Below, piece by piece: positions 40,326-49,404 of a DNA stretch of 64,000 nt. Position 1 is the first letter of the stretch. Each line of letters opens with the position of its first letter. The position numbers and the translations under genes are program-made. Source of the DNA: Alloalcanivorax gelatiniphagus (GTDB taxonomy: Bacteria > Pseudomonadota > Gammaproteobacteria > Pseudomonadales > Alcanivoracaceae); the NCBI RefSeq assembly GCF_005938655.1, contig NZ_VCQT01000038.1, positions 151,144 through 215,143 of the forward strand, given 5' to 3'. The notes below the pieces were generated by a model, which did not search any database, was not told the origin of the DNA, and saw only the letters and a list, made by a program, of their open reading frames with translations.

Positions 40326-40350
40326 CACGGTTCTCCATTGCCATTAGAAG

Positions 40351-40424
40351 CGGAGAACCAGTGTCCATGTTCGCATTCTCCGGATAAACCAGGGAAAATC
40401 GTTTACTCTATTCAGTAATCTGAA
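40351..40424. promoter_or_regulatory. LysR-type operator candidates
   Basis: Between the divergent reductase and LysR genes are CGGAGAA/TTCTCCG (40351-40357 and 40376-40382) and TTCAG-TAAT-CTGAA (40411-40424). The second has the T-N11-A form expected of LysR sites. Confidence 0.5.
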
Positions 40425-40438
40425 CAATCGAGCTCACC

Positions 40439-41347
40439 ATGGATCGCTTCAAAGCCATGCTGGTGTTCACCCGGGTGGTGGAAGCCGGCAGCTTCACCCG
40501 CGCCGCCGATACCCTGGAGATGCCCCGCGCCACGGTGACCACCGCCGTGCAGCAGTTGGAGGCACACCTGGGCTCCCGGCTGCTGCACCGTACCACCCGC
40601 CGGGTATCGCCAACCCTGGACGGCGGCGCCTATTACGAGCGCTGCCTGCATGTGCTGGACGCCCTGGCCGAGGCCGAGGCGCCGCTCACCGAGCAGCAGC
40701 GTCCGCGCGGCCGGGTGCGGGTGAACCTGCCCGGCCACCCGGCGCGGCGGCTGATTATTCCGGCGCTGCCGCTATTCCGGGAACGCTACCCGGATATCGA
40801 ACTGGAAATCGGCATCAGTGACCGGCCGGTGGACCTGATCGAGGAGCGGGTGGACTGTGCCCTGCGGGTCGGCCCGCTACCCGACTCCGGGCTGGTGGCG
40901 CGGCGGGTCGGCGAGGTGGAGGAAATCAACTGCGCCGCGCCGGCCTACCTGGAACGCCACGGTGTACCAAAGCACCCGGAGGATCTCGCCCGGCATCAGG
41001 TGGTGCGCTACCACGCCGCCCGCACCGGCCGGCCCCTACGCTGGGAATACCTGGACGCCGACGGCGCCGCCCTATATCTGAACCCTCCCGCTTCGATCAC
41101 CGTGGACAACACCGAGGCCTATGTGGCCGCTGCCCTGGCCGGTCTGGGGCTGGTGCAGGTTCCCCTGTACGGCTGCCACGGTTACCTGGCCAGCGGCGAA
41201 CTGGTGGAAGTAATGCCCGAATACCGGCCACGGCCCTCACTCATGTCCGTGGTCTACCCGCACAACCGCCACCTGTCCGCCAAGGTGAAGGTGTTCGTGG
41301 AATGGCTGATCGAACGGCTGCGTGGCCAACCGGGGGTGCACCACTGA
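40439..41347 (+). CDS. LysR-family regulator
   Basis: This 302-residue regulator has the LysR winged helix at the N terminus (AMLVFTRVVEAGSFTRAADTLEMPRATVTTAVQQLEAHLGSRLLHRTTRRVSPTLDG) and a periplasmic-binding-fold effector domain (IELEIGISDRPVDLIEERVDCALRVG). It is divergent from the aldo/keto reductase gene over a 113-base gap with inverted repeats and probably controls it and itself. The effector is unknown. Confidence 0.94.
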   Translation: MDRFKAMLVFTRVVEAGSFTRAADTLEMPRATVTTAVQQLEAHLGSRLLHRTTRRVSPTLDGGAYYERCLHVLDALAEAEAPLTEQQRPRGRVRVNLPGHPARRLIIPALPLFRERYPDIELEIGISDRPVDLIEERVDCALRVGPLPDSGLVARRVGEVEEINCAAPAYLERHGVPKHPEDLARHQVVRYHAARTGRPLRWEYLDADGAALYLNPPASITVDNTEAYVAAALAGLGLVQVPLYGCHGYLASGELVEVMPEYRPRPSLMSVVYPHNRHLSAKVKVFVEWLIERLRGQPGVHH

Positions 41348-41425
41348 TCGGCGATGCGGCTGGACGCGCCCCCGGACATTGGCATAGGGTTTTGAAGGTC
41401 AGCAGGATCGAACAGGGAGACCGTG

Positions 41426-42160
41426 ATGCGCTACGAACTGTTCTATTGGCCGGGCATCCAGGGACGCGGTGAATACGTGCGCCTGGCCCTGGAAGACGCC
41501 GGCGCCGATTATCTGGACGTGGGCCGGGGTTCACCGGACCAGGACCTGGGGGTGCCGGCCCTGGAAATGTACCTGAGCGGCGACGCCACGCCGCGCCCGC
41601 CCTTCGCGCCGCCGTTTCTGAAAGCCGGCGACCTGGTGATCTCCCATGTCGCCAATATTCTGCAGTTTCTGGCGCCGCGCCTGGGCCTGATCGGCGAGCA
41701 GGAGGACCCGCGTATCTGGGCCCATGGTCTGCAGCTGACGCTGACCGATTTCATCGCCGAGATTCACGATGTCCATCACCCGCTGTCGTCCACGCTCTAT
41801 TACGAGGAGCAGCGGGACGAGGCCCTGCGCCGGGCGGATCTGTTCCGCCGCCACCGCCTGCCCCGCTTTCTGGAGTATTTCGAGCAGGTGCTGGAGCAGA
41901 ACCCCCGGGGCGCGGAGTATCTGGTCGGCGACGAGCACAGCTATGTGGACCTGTCCCTGTTCCAGACCGTGCTCGGGCTCCGTTATGCCTTTCCCCGCGC
42001 CATCGGCCAGCTCGACGACGACCTGCCCAAGATCAACGCCCTGGTGGCGCGGGTGGCGGAGCGCCCCCGAGTGCGGGCCTATCTGGATTCCGAACGGCGC
42101 CAGCCGTTCAATGAGGACGGCATCTTCCGTCATTACCCCGAGCTGGATGGAGAACATTGA
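41426..42160 (+). CDS. Glutathione S-transferase family protein
   Basis: This 244-residue protein resembles glutathione S-transferases: a thioredoxin-like N part (RYELFYWPGIQGRGEYVRLALEDAGADYLDV, with the Y/G-Q-G-R pattern of sigma/mu types) and an all-helical C part containing YVDLSLFQTVLGLRYAF. It may conjugate glutathione to toxic organic compounds. ATG 41426 has CAGGGAGACC upstream; GTG 41423 is possible. Its stop overlaps the next start in TGATG. Confidence 0.9.
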   Translation: MRYELFYWPGIQGRGEYVRLALEDAGADYLDVGRGSPDQDLGVPALEMYLSGDATPRPPFAPPFLKAGDLVISHVANILQFLAPRLGLIGEQEDPRIWAHGLQLTLTDFIAEIHDVHHPLSSTLYYEEQRDEALRRADLFRRHRLPRFLEYFEQVLEQNPRGAEYLVGDEHSYVDLSLFQTVLGLRYAFPRAIGQLDDDLPKINALVARVAERPRVRAYLDSERRQPFNEDGIFRHYPELDGEH

Positions 42161-42486
42161 TGGCTCATATCGTCTGGGACGACCCCGGCGCGCAGAGCGT
42201 CGCCGACTATTACGCCAAGGACCCCAACATTGATGGCGAGCCCCACGCCGGCAGCATCCTGTCGGCGCGTCACCGGGGGCAGGTGATCCGGGTGAAAGTG
42301 GAAGCCTACGACCGGGAAGCCGGCCTCAGCCACGGCCAGGTGGCGGCGATCATCGATCCGGAAACCGGCAAGCGCGCCGACCGCCACGGCGATCTGGCGG
42401 TGGGCGACCGGGTATCGCTGCCGGACGACAAAAGGGCCTTCGAGCCCTCCACGCCGGACCCGGAGGACGAAGACCAGCCGTCCTGA
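42160..42486 (+). CDS. Small acidic protein, unknown
   Basis: This 108-residue protein is rich in Asp and Glu, with ILSARHRGQVIRVKVEAYDREAGLSHGQVAAIIDPETGKRADRHGDLAVGDRVSLPDDKRAF, which suggests a small beta-barrel, and an acidic C-terminal tail. I do not recognise a family. Start codon overlaps the GST stop, so translation is coupled. Confidence 0.7.
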   Translation: MAHIVWDDPGAQSVADYYAKDPNIDGEPHAGSILSARHRGQVIRVKVEAYDREAGLSHGQVAAIIDPETGKRADRHGDLAVGDRVSLPDDKRAFEPSTPDPEDEDQPS

Positions 42487-42492
42487 CCCGGC

Positions 42493-43377
42493 TCAGTCGC
42501 CTTTCTTGAAGCCCAGGGCCCGGCGCAGGTCCTGGCGGAACGCCTTGGGCTTGGGCCCGAAGAAACGGCGGGTGCGTTTCTCGCAGTCCGCCACCACGTC
42601 CGCCTCCCGGCGGCCGATCATCTGCCGCACGTTGGCGAACGGCTCCTTGTTGTCGGCTTTCTTGCCCGCCTGGCGCAGGAAATCATCCAGCACCTGCAGG
42701 TCGTGCAGTTCCCCCAGCCGGCGCCCCAGCTTCTTGAGATCCTTGATGGCGATATCGCTGTCCTCCAGGCGATCCGCCACCGGGTCCAGCAGGTAGAGTT
42801 GCGCCTTGGCGCTTTTACGGAAGTCGTGCCATTGGGCGGCCCGGCCGTCGGCGATGGCCTGGAAGCCGCGCTGGCGGGCATCGGCGTACAGGCGCCCGAA
42901 CCCTTTGCGGATCAGCTCGGTGCCCGGCTCCACCGGGAGTGCGTCCCAGGCGGCCTGGTCCTCGCTGAACACCGCCGGCAAGCCATCCGGCGCCGGCGGC
43001 GTCACCGCCTCCGGGTCCTCCGGCAGGGCCACCCGCAGCACCTCGTCCACCGCCTCCTGTTCGTACTCCCGGCGGCTGGCCGCGCGCAGGGCGGCCAGGG
43101 TTTCGCCCATGACCTGGCGATCACGGGCGGAGGACAGCTGGCGGGCGGCGTCGCGCAGAGCCTTGTCGCGCTTGTCCGCGATTTTGCGGTGGCCCTGGGT
43201 GGCCATCAGTCGCCACAGGGCGCGCAGCCGTTTGACCGTTACCCGCAGGTCGTGCACGCGGTCCGGGTCAAGGGTGGTCTGGTCCTTCAGCAGGGTCAGT
43301 GCGGTCTCGTCCTGAGCCCGCGCGGCCTCGATAAGGCGCGTCATCAGCACCGTTTCGTCGGCGGTTTTTTGGCCCAT
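42493..43377 (-). CDS. CHAD domain protein
   Basis: The 294-residue protein matches the CHAD (conserved histidine alpha-helical) domain: VHDLRVTVKRLRALWRLMA, WHDFRKSAKAQLYLLDPVADRL and LGELHDLQVLDDFLRQAG, with the conserved histidine-arginine-lysine pattern that binds polyphosphate. Such proteins bind polyphosphate granules. ATG 43377 has GGGGGAACC upstream. It is convergent with the small acidic gene, six bases away. Confidence 0.92.
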   Translation of the reverse strand: MGQKTADETVLMTRLIEAARAQDETALTLLKDQTTLDPDRVHDLRVTVKRLRALWRLMATQGHRKIADKRDKALRDAARQLSSARDRQVMGETLAALRAASRREYEQEAVDEVLRVALPEDPEAVTPPAPDGLPAVFSEDQAAWDALPVEPGTELIRKGFGRLYADARQRGFQAIADGRAAQWHDFRKSAKAQLYLLDPVADRLEDSDIAIKDLKKLGRRLGELHDLQVLDDFLRQAGKKADNKEPFANVRQMIGRREADVVADCEKRTRRFFGPKPKAFRQDLRRALGFKKGD

Positions 43378-43449
43378 GAAGGTTCCCCCGGGGCAGCCAG
43401 ATTGGGAGCCCGATTATGGGACCTTCACGGGAAAATTACCGTGACAACT

Positions 43450-43506
43450 AAATGACAGCCCTGAGCGCGGTAATGACAGCCCTGAGCGCGGTAACAACAG
43501 CCCGCG
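43450..43506 (+). repeat. 21-bp tandem repeat, 2.7 copies
   Basis: Two near-identical 21-base units containing ATGACAGCCCTGAGCGCGG (43450-43470, 43471-43491) are followed by a partial third (43492-43506), between the CHAD gene and the almA terminator. Confidence 0.95.
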
Positions 43507-43510
43507 AACC

Positions 43511-43536
43511 AAAACGCCCGCCATCAAGGCGGGCGT
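43511..43536 (-). terminator. Rho-independent terminator of almA-like gene
   Basis: On the minus strand ACGCCCGCC-TTGAT-GGCGGGCGT is followed by TTTT, 25 bases beyond the gene end. Confidence 0.9.
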
Positions 43537-43560
43537 CCGTGGCGGAGCCGAAAGAGCCAC

Positions 43561-45057
43561 TCAACCGCGCAGCAAGGCCCCGATGCCGCGACGCTTGCGG
43601 TTCTCGTCCTTGACGAACTCCAGGGTGTCGTCGTCGATGCGCCCGTACCGCAGGCGCGGCAGGTCGTACAGATAGTTGCTCAGCACCTTCCAGGGCGCCT
43701 TGCTGCCCTGGCGGGGCAGTTTGTGGGCGGCGCGCTGCACATAGCCGGACTGCAGGTCCAGAAAGGAGGTGTCGGTGTCGCAGCCTTCCGCGTCACGGGG
43801 GGTGACCTGACGCAGGCCCTTGCGCGACATGTAGTTGAGCAGGCGGCACACGTATTCGGCCACCAGGTCCGCCTTCAGGGTCCAGGAGGAGTTGGTGTAG
43901 CCGAACACCATGGCCATGTTGGGAACATCGCGCAGCATCACGCCCTTGTAGACCAGCACGTCGTTGGGTTCCCGGGTTTCACCGTCCACCGACAGTTCGG
44001 CGCCGCCCAGCAACTGCACGTTCAGGCCGGTGGCGGACACCACGATATCGGCCTCCAGTTCCTCGCCGGATTTCAGGCGCAGGCCGTTCTCCGTGAAGGT
44101 GTCGATGTGGTCGGTGACGATGGAGGCCTGGCCTTTTCTCAGCACCTTGAACAGGTCGCCGTTGGGCACCGCGCACAGGCGCTCGTCCCAGGGGTTATAG
44201 CTGGGCCGGAAGTGCTTCATGTCGATGTCGTCACCGAGCTGGCGCCGGGCGGCGGACAGCAGCGCGCGGCGCACCAGCCCCGGGCGTTTCTTGGACAGTT
44301 TGAAGACCAGACGCTGCAGGCCGATGTTGCGCGCCCGCGCCATCCGGTAGACCGCCATTTCCGGCAGGAAGCGGCGCAGCCGCACGGAGAATTCGTCGCG
44401 CTCCGGCACCGTGGCGATGTAGGTGGGCGAGCGCTGCAGCATGGTCACATGGCCGGCCTCCCCGGCCATGGCCGGCACCAGGGTGACGGCGGTGGCGCCG
44501 CTGCCGATCACCACCACCTTCTTGCCGGCGTAGTCCAGATTCTCCGGCCAGTGCTGGGGGTGGATCACCTGGCCTTTGAAAGCATCCTCGCCGGGGAAGG
44601 TGGGCTTATAGCCTTCGTCGTAGTTGTAATAGCCGGTGCAGCAGAGCAGAAACTGGCAGCTGTAGGTTTCGCGCTCGCCGCTTTCCTCGTGTTCCACCTG
44701 CACGGTCCACAGGCTGGTCTCGGTGGAAAAATCCGCCCCCAGCATGCGCAGGCCGTAATGGATTTTGTCCTCGACCCCGTACTCCCGGGCGGTGTCCACG
44801 ATGTACTCGCGGATCGACGTGCCATCGGCCAGCACCTTGGGATCGGTCCAGGGCCGGAAGTTGTAGCCCAGGGTGTACATGTCGGAATCCGAGCGGATGC
44901 CCGGGTAGCGGAACAGGTCCCAGGTGCCGCCCATGCGCGGGCGCCGTTCGATCAGCGCGAAACTGCGATCCGGGCAATCGCGGCTCAGATGGCAGGCCGC
45001 GCCCACGCCGGACAGACCAGCGCCAATAATCAGTACATCAAAGTGATTCCGGGACAT
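43561..45057 (-). CDS. almA: AlmA-type flavin monooxygenase (long-chain alkanes)
   Basis: This 498-residue flavin-binding monooxygenase has FAD motif FDVLIIGAGLSGVGAACHLSR, the Baeyer-Villiger type fingerprint FKGQVIHPQHWPENLDYAGKKVVVIGSGATA (F-x-G-x3-H-x3-W), and the NADP-binding GSGATA. Length and the N-terminal pattern match AlmA, the enzyme implicated in oxidation of very long-chain alkanes in Acinetobacter and Alcanivorax. With alkB 28 kb away this supports a hydrocarbon degrader. ATG 45057 has AGGTGGG upstream. The substrate is inferred. A divergent acyl-CoA dehydrogenase gene lies next to it. Confidence 0.8.
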   Translation of the reverse strand: MSRNHFDVLIIGAGLSGVGAACHLSRDCPDRSFALIERRPRMGGTWDLFRYPGIRSDSDMYTLGYNFRPWTDPKVLADGTSIREYIVDTAREYGVEDKIHYGLRMLGADFSTETSLWTVQVEHEESGERETYSCQFLLCCTGYYNYDEGYKPTFPGEDAFKGQVIHPQHWPENLDYAGKKVVVIGSGATAVTLVPAMAGEAGHVTMLQRSPTYIATVPERDEFSVRLRRFLPEMAVYRMARARNIGLQRLVFKLSKKRPGLVRRALLSAARRQLGDDIDMKHFRPSYNPWDERLCAVPNGDLFKVLRKGQASIVTDHIDTFTENGLRLKSGEELEADIVVSATGLNVQLLGGAELSVDGETREPNDVLVYKGVMLRDVPNMAMVFGYTNSSWTLKADLVAEYVCRLLNYMSRKGLRQVTPRDAEGCDTDTSFLDLQSGYVQRAAHKLPRQGSKAPWKVLSNYLYDLPRLRYGRIDDDTLEFVKDENRKRRGIGALLRG

Positions 45058-45283
45058 TCCCACCTCCAGCCCGGGCGCCGGCGGCGCTCAGGATTACATT
45101 ACTCAATGGCAATTTCATTGCAGCGCATGATGCCCCCGCCCCGCCGGCGGGAAAAGGGCAAAGCGGGCCGTTCCACCGTCGCTATGGCCAATCCGGTGGC
45201 CCATTTCGCCCCCTTTGACCTGGGTCAAACCGGCGCCGGCGGCGCTGCTCTACGCTGGAAAATCCCACCGGGCCGGAGCCACC

Positions 45284-46528
45284 ATGGATTTCAGCTTTTC
45301 CGAGTACGCCGTGCAGGTCCAGGACCTGCTGCGCCGCTTCATGGCCTGCGAGGTGCTGCCGCGCAATAACGACTGGCACCGGGCCGCCCAGGCCGGCGAG
45401 TACCCGCTGGCGGTGATCGAACCGCTCAAGGCCCGGGCCCGGGAGCTGGGCCTGTGGAACCTGTTTTTGCCGGAGCTGCGCGAGGACGAACCGGGCACCG
45501 CCATGAGCAACCTGGACTATGCGCCGCTGGCGGAAATCATGGGCCGGCTGCCCTGGGCCGCCGAGGTGTTCAACTGCAGCGCCCCGGACACCGGCAACAT
45601 GGAACTGCTGCACCGCTTCGCCGACCCGGACCAATACCGGCACTGGCTGCGCCCGCAGCTGGACGGCGAGATCCGCTCCTGCTTCGCCATGAGCGAACCG
45701 GACGTGGCCTCCTCCGACGCCACCAACATCGGCACCACCTTCCGCCGCGACGGCGACCACTACGTGATCGACGGCCGCAAATGGTTCATCACCGGCGCCG
45801 CCCACCCGCGCTGCGCCTTCGTGATCGTGCTGGGCCGCTGCGACGACGGCCCCGGCGACGACCCGCACCGCCGCCATTCCATGCTGATCGTGCCCATGGA
45901 CACCCCCGGCCTCACCGTGGAACGCAACATCCCGATCTTCCAGCACCACTCGCCGGAGGGGCACTGCGAGCTGGTGTTCCGGGGCGTGCGGGTGCCGGTG
46001 AGCCAGCCCCTGGGCGCCCCCGGCGACGGCTTCGCCATGGCCCAGGCGCGGCTTGGCCCGGGCCGGGTGCACCACTGTATGCGCACCATCGGCCAGTGCG
46101 AACTGGCCCTGGAGATGATGTGCGAACGGGCCCTGGAACGGCGCGTGTTCGGCAAGCTGCTCAGCGAGCACGAGAACGTGAAGGACTGGATCGCGGAATC
46201 GCGCCTGGAGATCGACCAGGCCCGCCTGCTGGTACTGCACGCTGCCTGGCTGATGGACCAGCAGGGCAACGCCGCCGCCCGCACCCAGGTGTCGGCGATC
46301 AAGCTGGTGGCGGCGCGCCTGCAGACCCGGGTGGTGGACCGGGCCATCCAGATCTTCGGCGCCATGGGCCTGTCCCCGGACACCCCCCTGGCCTACCTCT
46401 ATACCTGGGGCCGCGCCCTGCGCTTCATGGACGGCCCGGACGAGGTGCACCTGCGCACCGTGGCCCGCGCCGAGCTCAAGAAGGCCCGCGAGCATCGTGG
46501 CGACACGGCGGCCTATTTCACCCTTTAG
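45284..46528 (+). CDS. Acyl-CoA dehydrogenase
   Basis: This 414-residue FAD enzyme oxidises acyl-CoA to enoyl-CoA. Motifs include CFAMSEPDVASSDATNIGTTFRRDGDHYVIDGRKWFITGA (FAD/substrate region), VHHCMRTIGQCELALEMMCERALERRVFGK and the C-terminal IQIFGAMGLSPDTPLAYLYTWGRALRFMDGPDEVH, where the D-E-V-H ending is typical of the long-chain/ACAD11-like branch. ATG 45284 has CGGAGCC upstream. It is divergent from almA, consistent with coupled long-chain oxidation. Confidence 0.93.
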   Translation: MDFSFSEYAVQVQDLLRRFMACEVLPRNNDWHRAAQAGEYPLAVIEPLKARARELGLWNLFLPELREDEPGTAMSNLDYAPLAEIMGRLPWAAEVFNCSAPDTGNMELLHRFADPDQYRHWLRPQLDGEIRSCFAMSEPDVASSDATNIGTTFRRDGDHYVIDGRKWFITGAAHPRCAFVIVLGRCDDGPGDDPHRRHSMLIVPMDTPGLTVERNIPIFQHHSPEGHCELVFRGVRVPVSQPLGAPGDGFAMAQARLGPGRVHHCMRTIGQCELALEMMCERALERRVFGKLLSEHENVKDWIAESRLEIDQARLLVLHAAWLMDQQGNAAARTQVSAIKLVAARLQTRVVDRAIQIFGAMGLSPDTPLAYLYTWGRALRFMDGPDEVHLRTVARAELKKAREHRGDTAAYFTL

Positions 46529-46553
46529 AAACGCCGCCGAGATACGGAGCCTC

Positions 46554-46677
46554 CGTAGGAGCGACTTCAGCCGCGATCATGGGCGGTGCCGTCGGCATCG
46601 CGACTGAAGTCGCTCCTACAGCGTCTCCGTAAGCGCCGCCCTACCACGCCGCTGTAGGAGCGGCTTCAGCCGCGATT
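46554..46677. repeat. Cluster of three REP palindromes
   Basis: Copies at 46554-46578, 46598-46620 (inverted) and 46653-46677 fill the gap between the convergent acyl-CoA dehydrogenase and monooxygenase genes. No gene is seen in 46529-46752. Confidence 0.9.
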
Positions 46678-46752
46678 CCAACCACCAATTCCCCCCACCA
46701 AGGCCGAAGCCTACCTCGAAGCGCCCCCGCTGGAGGGTCCAAAGATCGATCG

Positions 46753-48396
46753 CTAAACCTTGAGCTCCACCCGCTCATAATCCCGATCGTCAAAGATAGC
46801 CATCTGCCGCCGGTACTGGGTGGCGAAGCCGGGGAACATGGTGGCGTTGAAGCCGTCCTCGGTGAGGTACCAGCTCTTGCAGCCGGAGTTCCAGTTGGTT
46901 TTGGCCAGGCGCTTTTGCAGCCGCTGGTTGTGCCGCTCCTGCACCGCCGGCTTCACGTCGAGCAGCTTGAGGTTGTCGTCCAGCAGCCGCAGCACGCCAC
47001 GCACCGCGTAATCCAGCTGCGCTTCCATATAGACCAGCGCGGAGTTGTGCCCCGGCCCGCTGTTCGGCCCGAACAGGAAAAACAGATTCGGGTAGCCGGC
47101 CACATTGATGCTCTTGTAGGCCTGGGCACCGCGCGCCCACTCCTGGCCCAGCTCGCGGCCATCGCGGCCACGCACCGGGAAAGGCGCGCCGCTCTTCGGC
47201 ACATCGAAACCGGTGGCGAACACCACGCAATCCAGTTCGTGCTCCACGCCATCGGCGGTGCGGATACCGTTCTCCGACAATTTGGCGATGGGCCAGGTAA
47301 TCAGCTGCGCATTGTCCTTCTGCAGCGCCGGATAATAGTCGTTGGACACCAGCACCCGCTTGCAGCCAATGCGGAAATCCGGGGTCAGTTGCCGGCGCAT
47401 CCAGTCGTCTTCCACCTGCCGGTGCAAATGACGCCGGGCCAGCCGCTCCGCCAGCCGGGTCAGCGGCGAATTCCAGATCACCGCCATGGCCATGGTTTCA
47501 TGGGTCCAGAACAGCGCCTCGCGCAGGGCCTTCTGGCTGGCCGGCACGGTGCGGAACAGCGCCTTGTTCCAGTTCGGAGTGTGGAAGTCCGGGCGCGGAA
47601 TCACCCAGGCCGGGGTGCGCTGGAACACTTTCAATGTATCCACCCGCTCCACAAGTTCCGGAACGATCTGAATACCGCTGGCGCCGGTGCCGATCACCCC
47701 CACCCGCTTGCCGCTGAAGTCGTAGTCGTGGTCCCAGCGGGCGCTGTGGATTTTCTTGCCCCGGAAGTCCGCGACGCCTTCAATGTCCGGAAAGCTGGCG
47801 TTGGAAAGCGGCCCCTGGGCCATCACCGCCGAGCGGGCCCGCACCGAACCGCCGTCCTCCAGTTGCGCGGTCCACAGCCCCCGCCCTTCATCGAAGTCCA
47901 GGCCGGTGACGTTGTGATTGAAGCGGATATGCTTCTTGAGCCCGAAGGCGGCCACCAGGTACTCGATGTAATCCAGAATCTCCGCGCTTTCCGAATAGCT
48001 GCGCGACCAGTTCGGATTCGGCGCGAAGGAAAACGAATAGAGATTGGAAGGGATATCGCAGGCGGCGCCGGGATAGGTGTTGTCCCGCCAGGTGCCGCCC
48101 ACCCGGTCGCCGCGCTCGAGAATCACAAAGTCCTCGATGCCTGCTTTCTTCAGCCGGATCGCCATGCCCAACCCGGCAAAGCCGGCGCCCACGATCAGCA
48201 CCGACACCGGCTTGGGCGCGCGCTTGCGAGCGGCGCCCTTGCGCGGTGTCTTTTTCGCCGCGGCCTTTTTTGTGCTGGCCTTTTTGGCAGCCGCCTTTTT
48301 TGCCACGGTTGTTTGCCGCGGGGCCGCCTTCACCGCCGTTTTCTTTTCCGGCGCCGGATGCTGCCGCCCACCCATGTCTTCCTCACGATCGCTCAT
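46753..48396 (-). CDS. Baeyer-Villiger-type monooxygenase with histone-H1-like tail
   Basis: The 547-residue protein joins a lysine/alanine-rich tail (residues about 18-62, with KKAAAKKASTKKAAAKKTPRK-like composition) to a complete FAD monooxygenase: VLIVGAGFAGLGMAIRL (FAD), FRGKKIHSARWDHDYDFSGKRVGVIGTGASG (F-x-G-x3-H-x3-W fingerprint and NADP motif) and FATGFD. The tail resembles bacterial H1-like proteins and may bind nucleic acid, membranes or polyanions. ATG 48396 is outermost; ATG 48375 with AGGAAG upstream is also plausible and keeps the tail. Ketone oxygenation is the expected activity. Confidence 0.9.
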   Translation of the reverse strand: MSDREEDMGGRQHPAPEKKTAVKAAPRQTTVAKKAAAKKASTKKAAAKKTPRKGAARKRAPKPVSVLIVGAGFAGLGMAIRLKKAGIEDFVILERGDRVGGTWRDNTYPGAACDIPSNLYSFSFAPNPNWSRSYSESAEILDYIEYLVAAFGLKKHIRFNHNVTGLDFDEGRGLWTAQLEDGGSVRARSAVMAQGPLSNASFPDIEGVADFRGKKIHSARWDHDYDFSGKRVGVIGTGASGIQIVPELVERVDTLKVFQRTPAWVIPRPDFHTPNWNKALFRTVPASQKALREALFWTHETMAMAVIWNSPLTRLAERLARRHLHRQVEDDWMRRQLTPDFRIGCKRVLVSNDYYPALQKDNAQLITWPIAKLSENGIRTADGVEHELDCVVFATGFDVPKSGAPFPVRGRDGRELGQEWARGAQAYKSINVAGYPNLFFLFGPNSGPGHNSALVYMEAQLDYAVRGVLRLLDDNLKLLDVKPAVQERHNQRLQKRLAKTNWNSGCKSWYLTEDGFNATMFPGFATQYRRQMAIFDDRDYERVELKV

Positions 48397-48416
48397 CACT
48401 GACCCGTCCGCTTGTC

Positions 48417-48446
48417 CTTTCAACTTTTAACTTTCAACTTTCAACC
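48417..48446. repeat. Heptad-repeat tract
   Basis: Single tract of 7-base units TTTCAAC/TTTTAAC between two co-directional genes; no inverse partner is near. Confidence 0.85.
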
Positions 48447-48451
48447 CGCCC

Positions 48452-49381
48452 CTACACCACCGGCCGGTAAGTGATCCCCTTAACCCACGTCGGCACCCGG
48501 GACGGCATTACCCGGTCCGGAATCAGATCGGTGAGGCGCACCATGGCGTCCACCGGGGTGTGGTACAGCCGGTGTTGGCGGTTGATGACGATGCGGCCGT
48601 GGCGGCTGATGATCTGATACCAGGGGTTACGACGGCCGTCGGCGGTGCGCCCGCCGATGCGTTCGAATTTTTTCATGGCGGCGTACAGGCGCTCCTCGCC
48701 CAAGCCCATATCGATAATGTTGTCGCGCATGCGGTTGAGCAGCGGCACATAGGAGGCGATGCCGAGAATCAGGCGCGGGTCCATCAAGGTGCCGATGGCT
48801 TTGAGTACCTTGATATAGGTGTCGCCGTGGCCCTGCATTTCCAGCACGTGGAAGCCCACGCCCAAGTGGCGGGATTCATCATCGTTGATACGCGCGAACG
48901 CCTGGTGGCACATCGGGTCGTCCACGGTATCCAGCAGGAAGGTGCAGAGCGCGCCGTCCAGGGCGATCTCCAGCATCGGAATCACCGAGCCCAGCACTTC
49001 CAGCGGCATGTCGTCGCTGTAGCGGTCCAGCCACTGGATCACCAGCCGCAGGTTCTTGTTGGGCTCCGGCACCTGGTCGCCGTCGAGCATGCCCCAGCGC
49101 TTCATCAGCGCCATCTCGGCGTTGGCGTGGCGCTGCTCCTCGGCGTGGAAGTAGGTGTAGATTTCCTTGAGCGTGTCATTGGGCGCCTTGCGGGCCATGG
49201 CCGCGAAGCCACGGGCGCCGACGTGCTCGATCCACATCAGGTCGGCCATGAACGCTTTCAGCTTGGGGCGCTGTTCATCGGTGATCAACTCGGCGCCGGG
49301 GGCGTCCCAGTCGATGTCCGCCAGGGCCCACTGGCTGGCCTTGACCTTGGCCAGCATTTTTTCCAGATCGATGGAAGCCAT
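48452..49381 (-). CDS. Ferritin-like diiron protein
   Basis: The 309-residue protein has a ferritin-like four-helix signature: DLMWIEHVGARGFAAMARKAPNDTLKEIYTYFHAEEQRHANAEMALMKRWG and later ALCTFLLDTVDDPMCHQAFARINDDESRHLGVGFHVLEM. Two E-x-x-H-type ligand pairs (EEQRH and DESRH) plus Glu residues would bind two irons. It could be an oxygenase, desaturase-like or aldehyde-forming enzyme. ATG 49381 follows GGGGAG. Its neighbours, a monooxygenase and an SDR on the same strand, suggest a shared oxidation pathway. Confidence 0.8.
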   Translation of the reverse strand: MASIDLEKMLAKVKASQWALADIDWDAPGAELITDEQRPKLKAFMADLMWIEHVGARGFAAMARKAPNDTLKEIYTYFHAEEQRHANAEMALMKRWGMLDGDQVPEPNKNLRLVIQWLDRYSDDMPLEVLGSVIPMLEIALDGALCTFLLDTVDDPMCHQAFARINDDESRHLGVGFHVLEMQGHGDTYIKVLKAIGTLMDPRLILGIASYVPLLNRMRDNIIDMGLGEERLYAAMKKFERIGGRTADGRRNPWYQIISRHGRIVINRQHRLYHTPVDAMVRLTDLIPDRVMPSRVPTWVKGITYRPVV

Positions 49382-49404
49382 GTTGTTCTCCCCTTTTGCA
49401 GGAT

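Noticed and set aside
41423..41425. GTG just before the GST ATG as the start
   Set aside because: The ATG at 41426 is a better initiation codon at good distance from GGGAGA; the same logic was used for the aldo/keto reductase and almA starts.
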